Positions 21,301 to 30,767 of a stretch of 58,390 bases of DNA are shown in pieces. Within the stretch, counting starts at the first letter, position 1. Each line of letters opens with the position of its first letter. Origin of the DNA: Seminavis robusta (taxonomy: Eukaryota > Bacillariophyta > Bacillariophyceae > Naviculales > Naviculaceae); NCBI GenBank assembly GCA_903772945.1, contig CAICTM010000578.1, forward strand, positions 1 to 58,390, in the 5' to 3' direction. The translations under genes and the position numbers were made by a program. Below the pieces are notes generated by a model. That model searched no databases, was not told where the DNA came from, and worked only from the letters and a program-made list of their open reading frames with translations.

Positions 21301-24300
21301 GTTCTGGCGTCACACGCAATGCCTTGGCGCTGATGGCACGTGCTGGCACACTGCGTTGGGGCCCATCCTTAGAAGCTGGCATTCCATGCCCCTGCTGTGG
21401 TGCGAGCGACGACGCCATCTGACGGAGACCAGTGTTGCTCTCCATACGCTGAACGCGCATAGAGCTCAAACCCACTGCATTCATACTAACAGCTCGTCCA
21501 GGTATGCCGCGACTATTAGGGTCACGTTGCAGGACGGTCACACTATTAGGATCTTCAGCAGCTGCTGCACGTCTTCCCGGCGCCTGGCGTGAGAAGCTCG
21601 TTGCTCTCTCTGGCGTGACGCGCAAGACTTTCGATCTTGTTCGTCCTGGCAAGGCTCTTCCGGTACTCTCCTTTGGGGCAGCATCGGCTCCAAAGTTTCT
21701 AGGTGTGGCATCGGCTCCGAATCCGCGAGCATTTCTGGGGGCAGCGTCCGCTCCGAATCCTCGAGCGTTTCTGGGTGCAGCGTCGGCTCCAAATGCTGGC
21801 CTGCTCCTTGAATCCGACATTTCTTCTTCTGTGCCGTCCTCCTTCGAAAATCGTCGCTTTGGTGGAGACCAGGGTTGTCTACCAGATGTTTCATTTGTTT
21901 CTTCTTCGGAGTCAGAACTTTCACGTACTCGTCTGGGCGCTCCCAAACCAAATTTCTTAGGGGCGTAAGGACTCTTTCTCGGTTGGTCGTTGTCATCGTC
22001 AGCACCACCGGGCACCTCATTTGCAGCAGTTTTGGATTGTCGCGTGGCTTCCTCTCGTTGGTCATCACTGCCCTCCTCGTCCGAATAGCTACCGCGTCGT
22101 CGCGGTCGTCGCATTGCGCTTGGCGCCTTGTCTTGCTGTTTACTCGTGAGGTCCGAATCACTCTGGTCGAGATTTCGGACACTACCAAGTTTGCGCGGCG
22201 CGAATTTCTTTCTGCGTGGTGCGTCCTCCTCAGTCGGCTCCTCATCCTGTTGTTTGCCTGCGCGTTCTACTTCGCTCGGGTCGAGATTCCGGACACTGCC
22301 AATTTTGCGAGGAGTAAATTTATTTCGTCGCGGTGCTTCTTCCTCGTCGGCTTCTTCGCCTGACTGCTTTGCAGCCGAGTCCAAATCGGCTTCATCCAGC
22401 CTTCGAACACTGCCATATTTTCGCGGTGTGTATTGCTTGCGTCGTGGGGGTTCCTCAGAAGGAGATTCCTCATCGGATATGCTTGCAACACGACGAGGAG
22501 CACCGCGAACTCCTGCTTCTTTCCGACTCTGCTTCTGCTCAGTGACTTGTGGATTGCTCTCATCCGACGAGGACGAGGTTCGCCGTCTTGGCGGTGCTCT
22601 CATCGAGGATTTCTTTCGGCTCTCATCCTTCATTTCAATATGATCCGCAGCTGGTTCCACTTGAGATGTTTCTTCCTGTGCCTTAGCCTCTAGCAGACCT
22701 TCTGACGAGGAAGAAGACGTGCGTCTTCTTGGTGGGGCATTCATTGTGAAGGAACTCCGGTTTGTTTTTGGAACATTGTTGGATGACTCTTTTTCAGCAA
22801 TCTGTGGCTCCTGGGGAGTGTCAGATGGGGAGACACTGCGTCTTCTCGGTGGGGCATTCATTGTGAAAGAACTCCGGTTTGTTTTTGGACTATTGTTGGA
22901 TGACTCTTTTTCAGCAGTCTGTGGCTCCTGGGGACTGTCAGATGGGGAAACACTGCGTCTTCTCGGCGGAGCATTCAGTGTTGGCGTCTTATGTTTTTCG
23001 CTTTCAGGTTTGGACTGTCCAGCTTCGTTGCTGCTACCATCATCGGAACCGCGCTCTGAAGAGGAGCTGCGGCGTCCCGGCGGTGCTCTCATGGTGGAAG
23101 ATTCCCTCCTTGCCTGATCAACATTGTCAGTGGCTTCGCCAAGTTCCCCTCGCGAGCTTTTGGTGCTCAGGAAATTTTCCTTCGCATCGGCTGCCCCCAA
23201 ATTCTGCACCTTTTCCTTTTCTATCCGTCTCGACAACGAAACTTCGTCAGACGCCTTTGAATCACATGCGGATTCACTGGTAAGAGATAGCGCCTCAATG
23301 TCATCATCGGATGTCTCGTTAATTTCAGCTTCGTCCGAAAGGCCATCATCGTCGTCGTCATCATCATCAGGATCAGTAGAGATGTCACTGACGCTTCCCA
23401 TGCGACGAGGCGTTGACATTGTCGGTGTAACATCCTTTTCCATGGGTGAGGTTGTCACTGCGCCTGCTGCTTGTCGGACGCCAGAAACAGCTGCAGCCGA
23501 TGCTTCCCCATTTTCAGGTGTCGTAGATGTTTCTTCTTTGGAAGCTTCCTCCTTTTGACGCCCAAAATTCCTTGCGCGAGGTTTGAAGGGTTTCCGTCGG
23601 CCTTGTTCGTCTTCCGCTGGTAAAGTTTCGCTACTCTTCACTGCGGTCGCAACTGGTGTTTCACTATGAGATTCCCTACTAGCAGGCGCCGTCTCCGCCT
23701 CTTCACCCGAACCCGACGATGATGCCTCTCTTTCTCTTCGCTGAGGCCTACGAGGGACTGTTGGTGGCTTCGATCTAGAAGTATCCGCCGTCTCATCTGT
23801 AGGCGGGCGATTGTCTGCATCATTCTCCTCGAATGCGGGTGACTGCCCTAGATCGGCCCCCTCCTTCTGTCCTTCGGTTACCGTTCCCAATAAGGATGGC
23901 TGGACGTGTAATTCCCCCTCGCTATCATCACGAATTGTTTCGCTTGCATCCGCATCAAAGACAATTTCAATGGAATCTACAGTGTTGGTGGATTCTCTGC
24001 TAACAGCTCTGGCCATGCTGGTCGCAGCAGCTGCAACGGCGGATGTTGCCGCACGGGTTGCAGCAGTGATTGTCGATTCCGCTGCCGCTGCGCTTTCGTC
24101 TCTTTCTGTTGTTTCCTCTACAAATTCCACAAGAGAGTCATCCGGTAGCACAGGACCTGCCATATTGCTCGCGCTGTCGCCAAAGCTTCTCGTTCCTTCT
24201 GGTTCGCTCTCCAGTGCCTGTGTGTCATTCATTGATGCAGCGGGCTCATTTGTTGTTGACGCTGGCTGTGATTCAGGTTCCACATTTCGACGACCAAATC

Positions 24301-27300
24301 TCTTCTTAGGCACATATGGTTTTCGACTTGATGACAGGATTTCCGGCGGTGCTTTTGGTTCTTCCGCCTCTTCGCTAGCATTTTCTTCTTGGCTGGGGCT
24401 GGGCATAGATGGGCCAGGAGTCTGGTCTCCTTCCGATTCTGTACTCCGATGTCCGAAGTTTCTCTTTTTTGGCACGAAAGGTTTTCGGGGTGGTGATGTT
24501 TTGTCTGGTAAAACCTCTGTTTCTTGCTCCTTATCCAAAGCCTTTTCTTGGCTACCGGTAGCGGTGGAGTCGGCAAAATCAGGCGTTCGAGGTGTTTTGT
24601 CTCCTTCTGTTTCCACACCGTGGCTTTCGTCCTCCTTCTCGTCAATCTGCTCTTCGTGAGAATGATCAGAAGCAGGGCGCTCATCAGGTTGCGGTGGTGG
24701 AGATGGAGTTGCTTCTGGTTCCACAGCTCGACGGCCAAAGTTTCTCTTTTTGGGAACAAAAGACTTTCGATCCGATGTTTGCGGTTTTGCAGGGGGCTCG
24801 ACCTTTTCTTTCGCATCCTCAGCGCTGGCAGCTTCAGCGGAAACAGCAGGGGAAGCAGGGTGTTCTACAATTTCTGCTGGCGGTATTGTATCCACCTCTG
24901 GTTCCACGGTTCGTCTGCCAAAATTTCGCTTTTTCGGCACAACTGGTTTTCGGGCTTCCGGAGGAGCTTCCAGATTTTCCTGCTTGTTGTCATCCGCTCT
25001 TTCTTGGCTAGCGCGATCGGGAGAAGCGTGTTCGTCAGTTTCCGATGGAGGTGGATTCTGTTCTGCCTCCGCAGTTCGACGCCCGAAATTTCTCTTTTTG
25101 GGCACGAATGGTTTTCGTTCAATCGATTGTGGTTGTGGAAGAGTTCCTGATTCTTGGGGTTGAGGTGGAGCTTGTGATGCTTCCTCCTTAGTGCCAGCCG
25201 CTCCATATTCATCCGTAGGTTCAGAAGTGGAAGTGTTGGTAGGTTGGCCTGACAGTGATGTGTCTTCTTCTGGCTCTTCCACAGTTCGGCGCCCAAAGTT
25301 TCTCTTCTTGGGCACAAAAGGTTTTTGGTCTGACGCTGGAGGTCTCGGTTGAGTTTCTTCCTCCATGTTAACAACGACTTCTTTTTCAGTGGAAGTTGAA
25401 GCAGGGCGGACAGTATGTTGTTCCGGCAATGATGAATCTTCCTGTGGCTCTGGTTCAGCAGTCCGACGGCCAAAGTTTCGCTTTTTGGGAACAAACGGCT
25501 TTTTGGCGGACGACGGTGGCTTTGGTGTCGCTTCTTCCGTTCCTTTCTCGTTGCTGTCAACCTCGTCTTGACCACTGGTGGGATCCGAAGTTCCCCTGTT
25601 GGCAGGCTGTGGTTGAGGTGCAGGGTCCTTTTCCCTATCTCCATCGTCGTTGCCGACCTTTTCGTGGTCAGCATCGGACGAGGGGAGGTTTGTAGGTTGT
25701 GAAGGCAGTGATGCTTCTTCTTCTTCTGGTTCGGAAGCTCGGCGCCCGAAGTTCCTCCTTTTTGGCACAAATGCTTTGCGTTCTGGAGATTGTGGTTGTG
25801 GGGGAGCTTCGTCTGTTTCCTTCACACTGGTGTCCACCTCGTCGCCATCATTTGCAGGACCGGAAGAAGGAAGAGTTGTGGGTTGTGAAGACAGTGATAC
25901 TTCTGATTCCGGTTCCACCGTTCGACGGCCGAACCTCTTTTTTGGCACAAATGGCTTTTTCCCTGTGGAATGTTGTGGTTCTGGAGGAGTTTCATTTGCT
26001 TCTTTCTCCTTGTTGACAACCTCTGCTTGGTCATCAGCAGCAAGATCAGAGGCAGGCTTGTCAGTTGGTTGTAGTGGCAGTGATGGTTCTTCTCCTGGTT
26101 CGGCAGTTCGACGACCAAAGTTTCTCTTTTTCGGCACAAACGGTGTCCGTTTTGACGATTGCTCTGGCGGAGCTTCTTCTTCCAACGTTGCCTGGCTCGC
26201 TGCAGGCGGTTCAGGTACAGTTGCAGAAGCCGGCTCTTCTTGTGGTGGTTCTACATTCCGTCGTCCAAAGCGCTTTTTGGGTACAAACTTCTTCCGAGCC
26301 GGTGCTTCAGCCACCTTGTTGTCTTCCACAGCGTCATTATTCGTGTCAGATGTAGGAAGCTGCTGTTCAGAAACGGGAGACGATTTCTTCGACGCGTCAT
26401 CTACCAAGGAGTCTGTCGGCGGTGGCTCTTGTTGCGGTTCCGATGATTTCGGTACGTCCTTGTCGACTGGACCAGAAGAAGAAGACGAAAACTTCTCCCC
26501 TTCGTTGTTGTTGTCGCGTTTGTCCGTCTCGGGAGGCGCTTCGTCTTCCGTCTGACGTCCACCAAATCTTCTTCGGCGTGGTACAAACTTTTTTCTCACA
26601 ACGGGTGCTTCTACGCCATGATTGTCATTGTTGGTTTGTGGTGGTGCCGTAGGAGAAATATTATGAGGAACAGCAGCATTGTCACCATCAGGCGGAAGAT
26701 GCCGAGGCGATTCTTCGGCACTGGGCTTGGAAGCAATTTCACTGCTACTCATGGGTGAAATGGGGCCAGGATCCACAGTGATATTATTGTCTTGCTCGTA
26801 GGCAGTCGGCTCTGGCGGTGGACTGACCGATCGAGTAGGACGGGCAGATCCCCAGCGAGAAGAATTGGAAGCAGAGACGGCAGTATCTCTGCTACGGGAC
26901 GGTTCCTGTTGTGGTGGTTCTGGCTCCCGTTCAAAGTTTCGTCGTTTCGGCTTGAAGGGCTTGCGCTGTGCAGGAGCAGCCTCGGGCGGCCCTTCCTTTT
27001 TGGGACTACTCCTACTACTCACTACAGCTTGTTCCTCTTCTTCCTCGGCCCTCGTTTTCTTTTCTTCCGCCGCTGTTCCCGCTTGCACATCTCCGGAGAA
27101 TTGCCGTCGTGTCGGTCGGTACGGTTTTCTCTGGACTGGCTTGTCGTCTTGCTCCTCCATTTGTGGTGCCGATTTTCTCGGTACCGGTTTATCCTCAAAC
27201 GCCGGATTGGTTGTGGAAGAATCAAATGTTTTGCTGCGTCCAAAGGTCCTCTTCTTTGGCTTGAAGGGTTTTCTTCCCGCTGGACTCATGGGACTTTTGG

Positions 27301-28330
27301 CTTCTTCCGCCGCTGGGGGTGGTGGTTCGGGGTGTCGAGCACGTCGAGGAACTCGCAGCGGTTCTGGCTTGTACTGTTGCTTGTTGTTGTTGCTGCTACT
27401 CTCTTTGTTACGCGACCGTCCCGTATCGACTCGGCCCAACCCAAATCCATGGCGTCTCAGATCGACACTGGATTTGCTGCGAGCGGACGCGGGTGCCACA
27501 TATTTGATATTGTCATCTTCCGAAAGGGATTCTTCGTCACTGTCCACACAACGTCCTCTTCCAGGCATAGTAGGAGCTCGGGCCGAGCTGGCTCTCCCTG
27601 GAAGATTGCGTTTGAAGGAATGACTGGTATCACTCAGCCACCGGGAACTCAGATTCTTGCCGCCATTGCTGTTCCCCAAACCAGGCCGACCGGGTCTCGC
27701 ACGAGGAATGGGTGTCGTGGCACTATTAGATGTCGTTTGCGACCGCGTCGCCGGCATGCGGGCATGTGTTGGTTGTTGTTGAGGACTTCTAGCAGTAGCT
27801 GTAGCTGAAGTAGTAGAGCCAGAAGGTTTTCCCTTGCGATGATGCCGATTTCTCGTGCTATTGCGAGACTGCTGCTCACGAGAGGAACCAGAAATTCCCG
27901 ACACCACACTGTTCGAACCCGAAATTCCTGAAACGACGCTGTTGCTGTTGTGCGACGAAACGGAGGCGCCATCCGACGCGTGGTAATATGCCGATTGCTT
28001 GCTGCTGCGATGTTTGGACCTCATTTTGCTCCTTCCCTCGTTGTTGTTGTTGTTGTCCCCTTCCAAATCATAATTATGCCGCTGCTGTTGTTCATAATGG
28101 TACTTGGAGGACATGATGATCTCTTCAGCGGAGGAGGAATAATCAACACAAGTAGGTGACGGGCAGTTTGTGCTGGAGCGGTTGGGTGCTGCTTCATCCA
28201 AAGGAGGGATGACCATCGTCCCTTTTTCTTTCTTCCAGGCACTTTTGGATGAAGGTCTTTGACTGCGCGCCGCGCGGAAGCTAAAGTACGTTGTGCTGCG
28301 TGCTGCATGCAATGCCAAGGGGCAATGCAT
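12384..28330 (-). CDS. giant Arg/Ser-rich tandem-repeat protein (at least about 5,300 residues), interrupted by an assembly gap
   Basis: One gene read on the reverse strand from an ATG at 28330 (ATG 28114 also possible) to the TGA at 12384-12386. It is displayed as two frames only because 14 N at 19942-19955 shift the frame; both sides of the gap are the same repeat, and an upstream frame of about 2,790 codons continues as about 2,520 codons. Almost the whole protein is low-complexity and repetitive: 16 copies of a K/RPFVPKKRNFGRR motif, PRRRxSSSS arrays, PRKxGSVRNLD units, FGADAAPRNARG units, RVTPER/VTVLER blocks, about 40-residue RTTSAMRRQ units, a 38-residue array, GILKK motifs and a 15-residue acidic array near the C-terminus. 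Most repeats place R-x-x-S/T, the consensus of basophilic kinases. No signal peptide, TM or enzymatic domain is seen. Function unknown; a heavily phosphorylated scaffold or structural protein is an inference. Confidence 0.75.
12950..13380 (-). repeat. 15-residue (45-bp) acidic repeat array in the giant protein
   Basis: Unit SVKDDESMPPLDDLA occurs about five to six times nearly unchanged, followed toward the C-terminus by more diverged units (DDDSMPALDDAMS, DDGDSMPPISDVAS). It is the only strongly acidic array of the protein. Confidence 0.9.
13600..13790 (-). repeat. GILKK motif cluster in the giant protein
   Basis: Three GILKK motifs (TGILKKPNAS, QGILKKPKPV, PGILKKKAGD) about 20 residues apart. 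A related TQGILKSNVRW occurs in the separate protein at 33538-37353. Confidence 0.8.
14360..16440 (-). repeat. NAGPPRRRYSSSSEE repeat array in the giant protein
   Basis: More than a dozen copies of the core GPPRRRYSSSSEE separated by acidic spacers. Inside it, 14965-15345 holds consecutive units at exactly 114-bp spacing (CTGCTGGAAC at 14965, 15079, 15193 and 15307). Each 38-residue unit starts NVGPPKRRYSSSSEEGEDTE and ends NATLQSSDANKSKLT. Confidence 0.9.
17200..17900 (-). repeat. PTRRGSVxTESS and RQLPQRTSSSRMRM repeats in the giant protein
   Basis: Two adjacent short-unit families. One has APTRRGS followed by TESSD-type segments (17200-17560), the other RQLPQRTSSSRMRM (17640-17900). Both keep an Arg two or three residues before Ser/Thr. 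Confidence 0.8.
18050..19350 (-). repeat. RVTPER / VTVLER / APLRAASMNL block, downstream copy
   Basis: Composite units in the order ARTISSKVLRVTPERS, SLRRQIPGRS, GEVTVLERAGP and APLRAASMNLAAM, repeated several times with decay. A second block of the same composite lies at 20990-21640 on the other side of the RTTSAMRRQ array. Confidence 0.85.
19640..20880 (-). repeat. about 40-residue RTTSAMRRQQLADQSGL repeat array containing the gap
   Basis: Seven complete units and the start of an eighth precede the gap in the reading direction, and three follow it. Each unit has PQRTTSAMRRQ, then LADQSGL, then an acidic TMSEES segment, then PTRRA. The last three units before the gap and the three after it repeat in the same order of variants (RTT, RTV and RTM types), a higher-order repeat of about 360 bp. 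Confidence 0.9.
19942..19955. other. assembly gap (14 N)
   Basis: The run of N interrupts the coding repeat. For the flanking frames to join, the true gap must be a multiple of 3 bases; 14 is not. By comparison with neighbouring units, about 25 residues (75 bases) are missing between MRRQQLAE and PQRTTSA even if no whole unit was lost. The 14 N is therefore a placeholder, not a measured length. Confidence 0.95.
20990..21640 (-). repeat. RVTPER / VTVLER / APLRAASMNL block, upstream copy
   Basis: Same composite units as at 18050-19350: KALRVTPERSTSLRRQ, GEVTVLERAGP, APLRAASMNLSAM, then KAPLRTVSSLRRQAL. The KAPLRTVSSLRRQAL module flanks the central RTTSAMRRQ array on both sides. Confidence 0.85.
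21660..21800 (-). repeat. 12-residue (36-bp) FGADAAPRNARG repeat
   Basis: Four tandem copies of FGADAAPRNARG or its shorter form, 36 bp per full unit. Confidence 0.9.
22130..23100 (-). repeat. PRKxGSVRNLD units and NAPPRRRSxSxSD units in the giant protein
   Basis: Three units of FTPRKIGSVRNLD type (22130-22450) follow six APPRRR-type units (22480-23100). Two of the latter (about 22735-22975) are near-identical tandem copies of about 120 bp, so recent duplication is visible in coding DNA. Confidence 0.85.
23553..27285 (-). repeat. PFVPKKRNFGRR repeat array, 16 copies
   Basis: Sixteen copies of a basic motif (K/R-K/R-P-F-V-P-K-K-R-N-F-G-R-R plus T/S and E-P) separated by acidic, Pro/Glu-rich spacers of about 50-80 residues. 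The first three and the last are more diverged, the inner ones nearly identical. Basic motif with acidic spacer is the recurring design of the whole protein. Confidence 0.9.
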
Positions 28331-29997
28331 GGGGACACTGAAATGTCCAAGGAATACAAACCTACCGTTACTTTGTTAATCGAAAGTCCGCATTGGTAGG
28401 GCTCCTTACTTGGATTGGAGATGCAGAGAACTACATGTACCTTTATTAAGTTCGCACACAGTTATAACCTTTAGAAGTACTAGCTAGTAGTACGATTCAC
28501 TTTGACTTTTAGTTGAGGTTTGACCAGCAACCTACCAGTAGTACTCTAGTAGCTTTACTCAGAGGCAACTTCCACGGCTTGATCGATCTGGCTACAAGTT
28601 ACCAACCTGTTTTGGATAGATCGGGATGACACAAACATCTGAAAAGGCAAAGGTGTCTGCTTTTGCCTATTGCTTGGCACTGCTGGGCCTGTCACCGAAG
28701 AGGTTTTAGGCAAGAGGTGCGAAGAGGTTAGGCAAGAGGTGCAGAACCATTACTAGCTAGCTAGCTAGTACGGTATTTGGACTTCTTCGGAGCTTTGGCG
28801 CGCAGTATCATGTCCAGGTGAGTGGGGCTGTGTACCGGTACTTGGTCCACCTCTAGTCGATGGCTTTCTATCGTACATGGTACCAAGGACACGGTAGTGT
28901 CAAAGAAGAACCTTTTGTGACTGAGGTCTTTGAGCATTATTGACGAGGGTACGATATTGATAAATGTAATCCCACATTCTTATTGTATCATCTCCTCGGC
29001 CTTCTTCTGAGTCACCGATTCGGTCTCAGTATATAAGGGATTCTACTGTTGCCTTGTGACGTGGCTTTTGGCTTTGGCAATTTTGCTCTCCAAACTCGCT
29101 TATTAGAACGCTTCATTGTTTTGCAGTTTGCGTGATTCGGTACGGCACGTACGCATACATCGATGAACTGCAGGACGAGGGCTCTTCGACTTGTCCAGCC
29201 TCATTTTCTCCCCGCTCGAGCTACACGAGCATCTTGTCAAACTGCACCTCTGCAACTAGTGCAGGCAGGAAAGGAAACCTTACCAGACTTGATATCCCAA
29301 TGGGTCAAGCTCTTTTTTGCCCGGTAACAAAAAGAGAAGCAAGAAATGAGAAGAAACTCTGGCAAGCACCATTATATGGCGGAATATTAAGCTAGCTTGG
29401 TAGAGATTTTAATAGCTTTGTGGTGAGAATTCCAGTAGTAATATGACTGCTCTTTTTACATGTAGGAGTGGCACTCGATGCGCCTCAAAGGTGCAAGAAG
29501 TGGAGAATCTAATGAGCGGGTTTGGAATGCCACACTGGCCCCGTCATTAGCGAGCAGAAAAGGGACTCAACTCCCACGACCTGCCACCAACAGGCCACCG
29601 CCAACCACCCACTAGCCAAGCCGCCAACCACGATGTCATTGAGAGTTTCTCCGTTCCCGCTTCATCGTGGAAACGTGGAAGCTACGGTATGATAAAAATT
29701 TCATGGTAGTAGTCTAGCTCCCGACACCAAGAGGATAGCGCTGATGGCATAGCTAGCTAGCTGGCTGGCTGGCTGGCTGGCCCGTATGGATGCTCTGAAT
29801 TCCCTGATTTCACATGAAAATTTTATTGAAGTAGATCCCAATACCAAGAGGAAGCGACCAACTGAAAATCTTGAAATAAATGATGTTGGCTGAAGGCAAC
29901 CATGCTGTTCGTTTCTCACATTTTCATCTTTGAAGCTAGCTTGGGAGTTTCTCATTCCACACCTGATTCGATTCGTCGCAGGATACTTGTAAGCAAG
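28331..29997. other. intergenic with one TATA-like site
   Basis: No convincing gene in 1.7 kb. TATATAAG at about 29030-29037 is a good TATA-like box on the forward strand. Downstream of it are a pyrimidine-rich stretch ending in TTTTGCAG (a possible splice acceptor at 29124) and a short ATG frame (29163-29327, 54 codons) without recognisable content. CTAGCTAG runs occur at 28754 and a (GGCT)n run at 29760-29780. Confidence 0.4.
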
Positions 29998-30444
29998 ATG
30001 ACTTTGTTTTGCTGCTCCGGCCGCGCAGACTACATGAACCACTGGCTGAACAACCACGGCACCAAGCTGATCAAGGAGTTCATTGCCTTCACAAACGGAG
30101 AGACCTTGCCCGAATGCAACGAGCAATTTGCAATTCAAGCCGTAACCAAACAGGACTTTGGTCCCGTCCTTAGCACCATCTGGTATGTCCGCGAAGGCAC
30201 CGGTTTCAGGATTGATGACACGAGCAACAGTGACAGGAGATTCCAACGTTCCAACGACTTCAAGAACTTCAAATGCAGGTCCCACAAGCGCTTCTTTGAG
30301 GTAAACTTGTACACCAAGGATGGAGTTTCGCATCACCATGAATCCACCCGTTCTGGTAGGTCCTACGCCCGTGACGCAAGCATTGACCAAGACTCAGGAA
30401 TCTGTACGAAAGGAGCCCACTGGACTCACCCTGCCCAAAAGTAG
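29998..30444 (+). CDS. unknown small protein with highly biased codon use
   Basis: 148 residues from the ATG in AAGCAAGATGAC; an in-frame ATG at 29902 would add 32 residues, but codon bias begins only near 29998. I chose the forward strand because its codons strongly favour C-ending forms and AAG/GAG (AAC, TTC, ACC, GCC, TAC), as in highly expressed genes. The equally long reverse frame is rich in Val, Ala, Gly and Asp, as expected of an antisense shadow. It has an amphipathic N-terminal part (DYMNHWLNNHGTKLIKEFIAF) and a Ser/Arg/His-rich C-terminal half. No signal peptide, TM segment or known domain is recognised. Function unknown. Confidence 0.5.
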   Translation: MTLFCCSGRADYMNHWLNNHGTKLIKEFIAFTNGETLPECNEQFAIQAVTKQDFGPVLSTIWYVREGTGFRIDDTSNSDRRFQRSNDFKNFKCRSHKRFFEVNLYTKDGVSHHHESTRSGRSYARDASIDQDSGICTKGAHWTHPAQK

Positions 30445-30767
30445 TTGGACATGGCGAAGGTTGGCATACCCGGCAAGGCATTAAACTCTTTATGGATTTC
30501 TTTAGTAACTTCCACTTAGTGTCCCTTTGTTACTAGCAGCGTGAGCGCCCCTTTTACTTGTCTACTGCCAGGTTTGGTTGGTTGGTTCGGATGTAGACAG
30601 CACAGCAGATTGATTGATTAATTCATTCCATAGTGAAATCTGAAGTCCAAGTTTTCTCGATGAGACCAGAGTGAAATCCATCTGTGCTCCAGCCAGGTAC
30701 GAAGTTGTCAGTTTGGTCCATGCTCTGCTTCCCCTAGCAATTTGCAACAATCGTCGAGGCGGAAGTA

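Noticed and set aside
12525..27808. Many forward-strand frames of 70-340 residues
   Set aside because: All are shadows of the giant reverse-strand repeat gene, created by its biased composition.
29132..29395. 87-residue frame downstream of a TATA-like box
   Set aside because: It starts with GTG, has no recognisable content, and the codon use is not coding-like; only the TATA-like site was kept as a note.
29701..30390. Reverse-strand frame of 229 residues
   Set aside because: It is antisense to the frame at 29998-30444, whose codons end mostly in C; the reverse frame's richness in Val, Ala, Gly and Asp follows from that.
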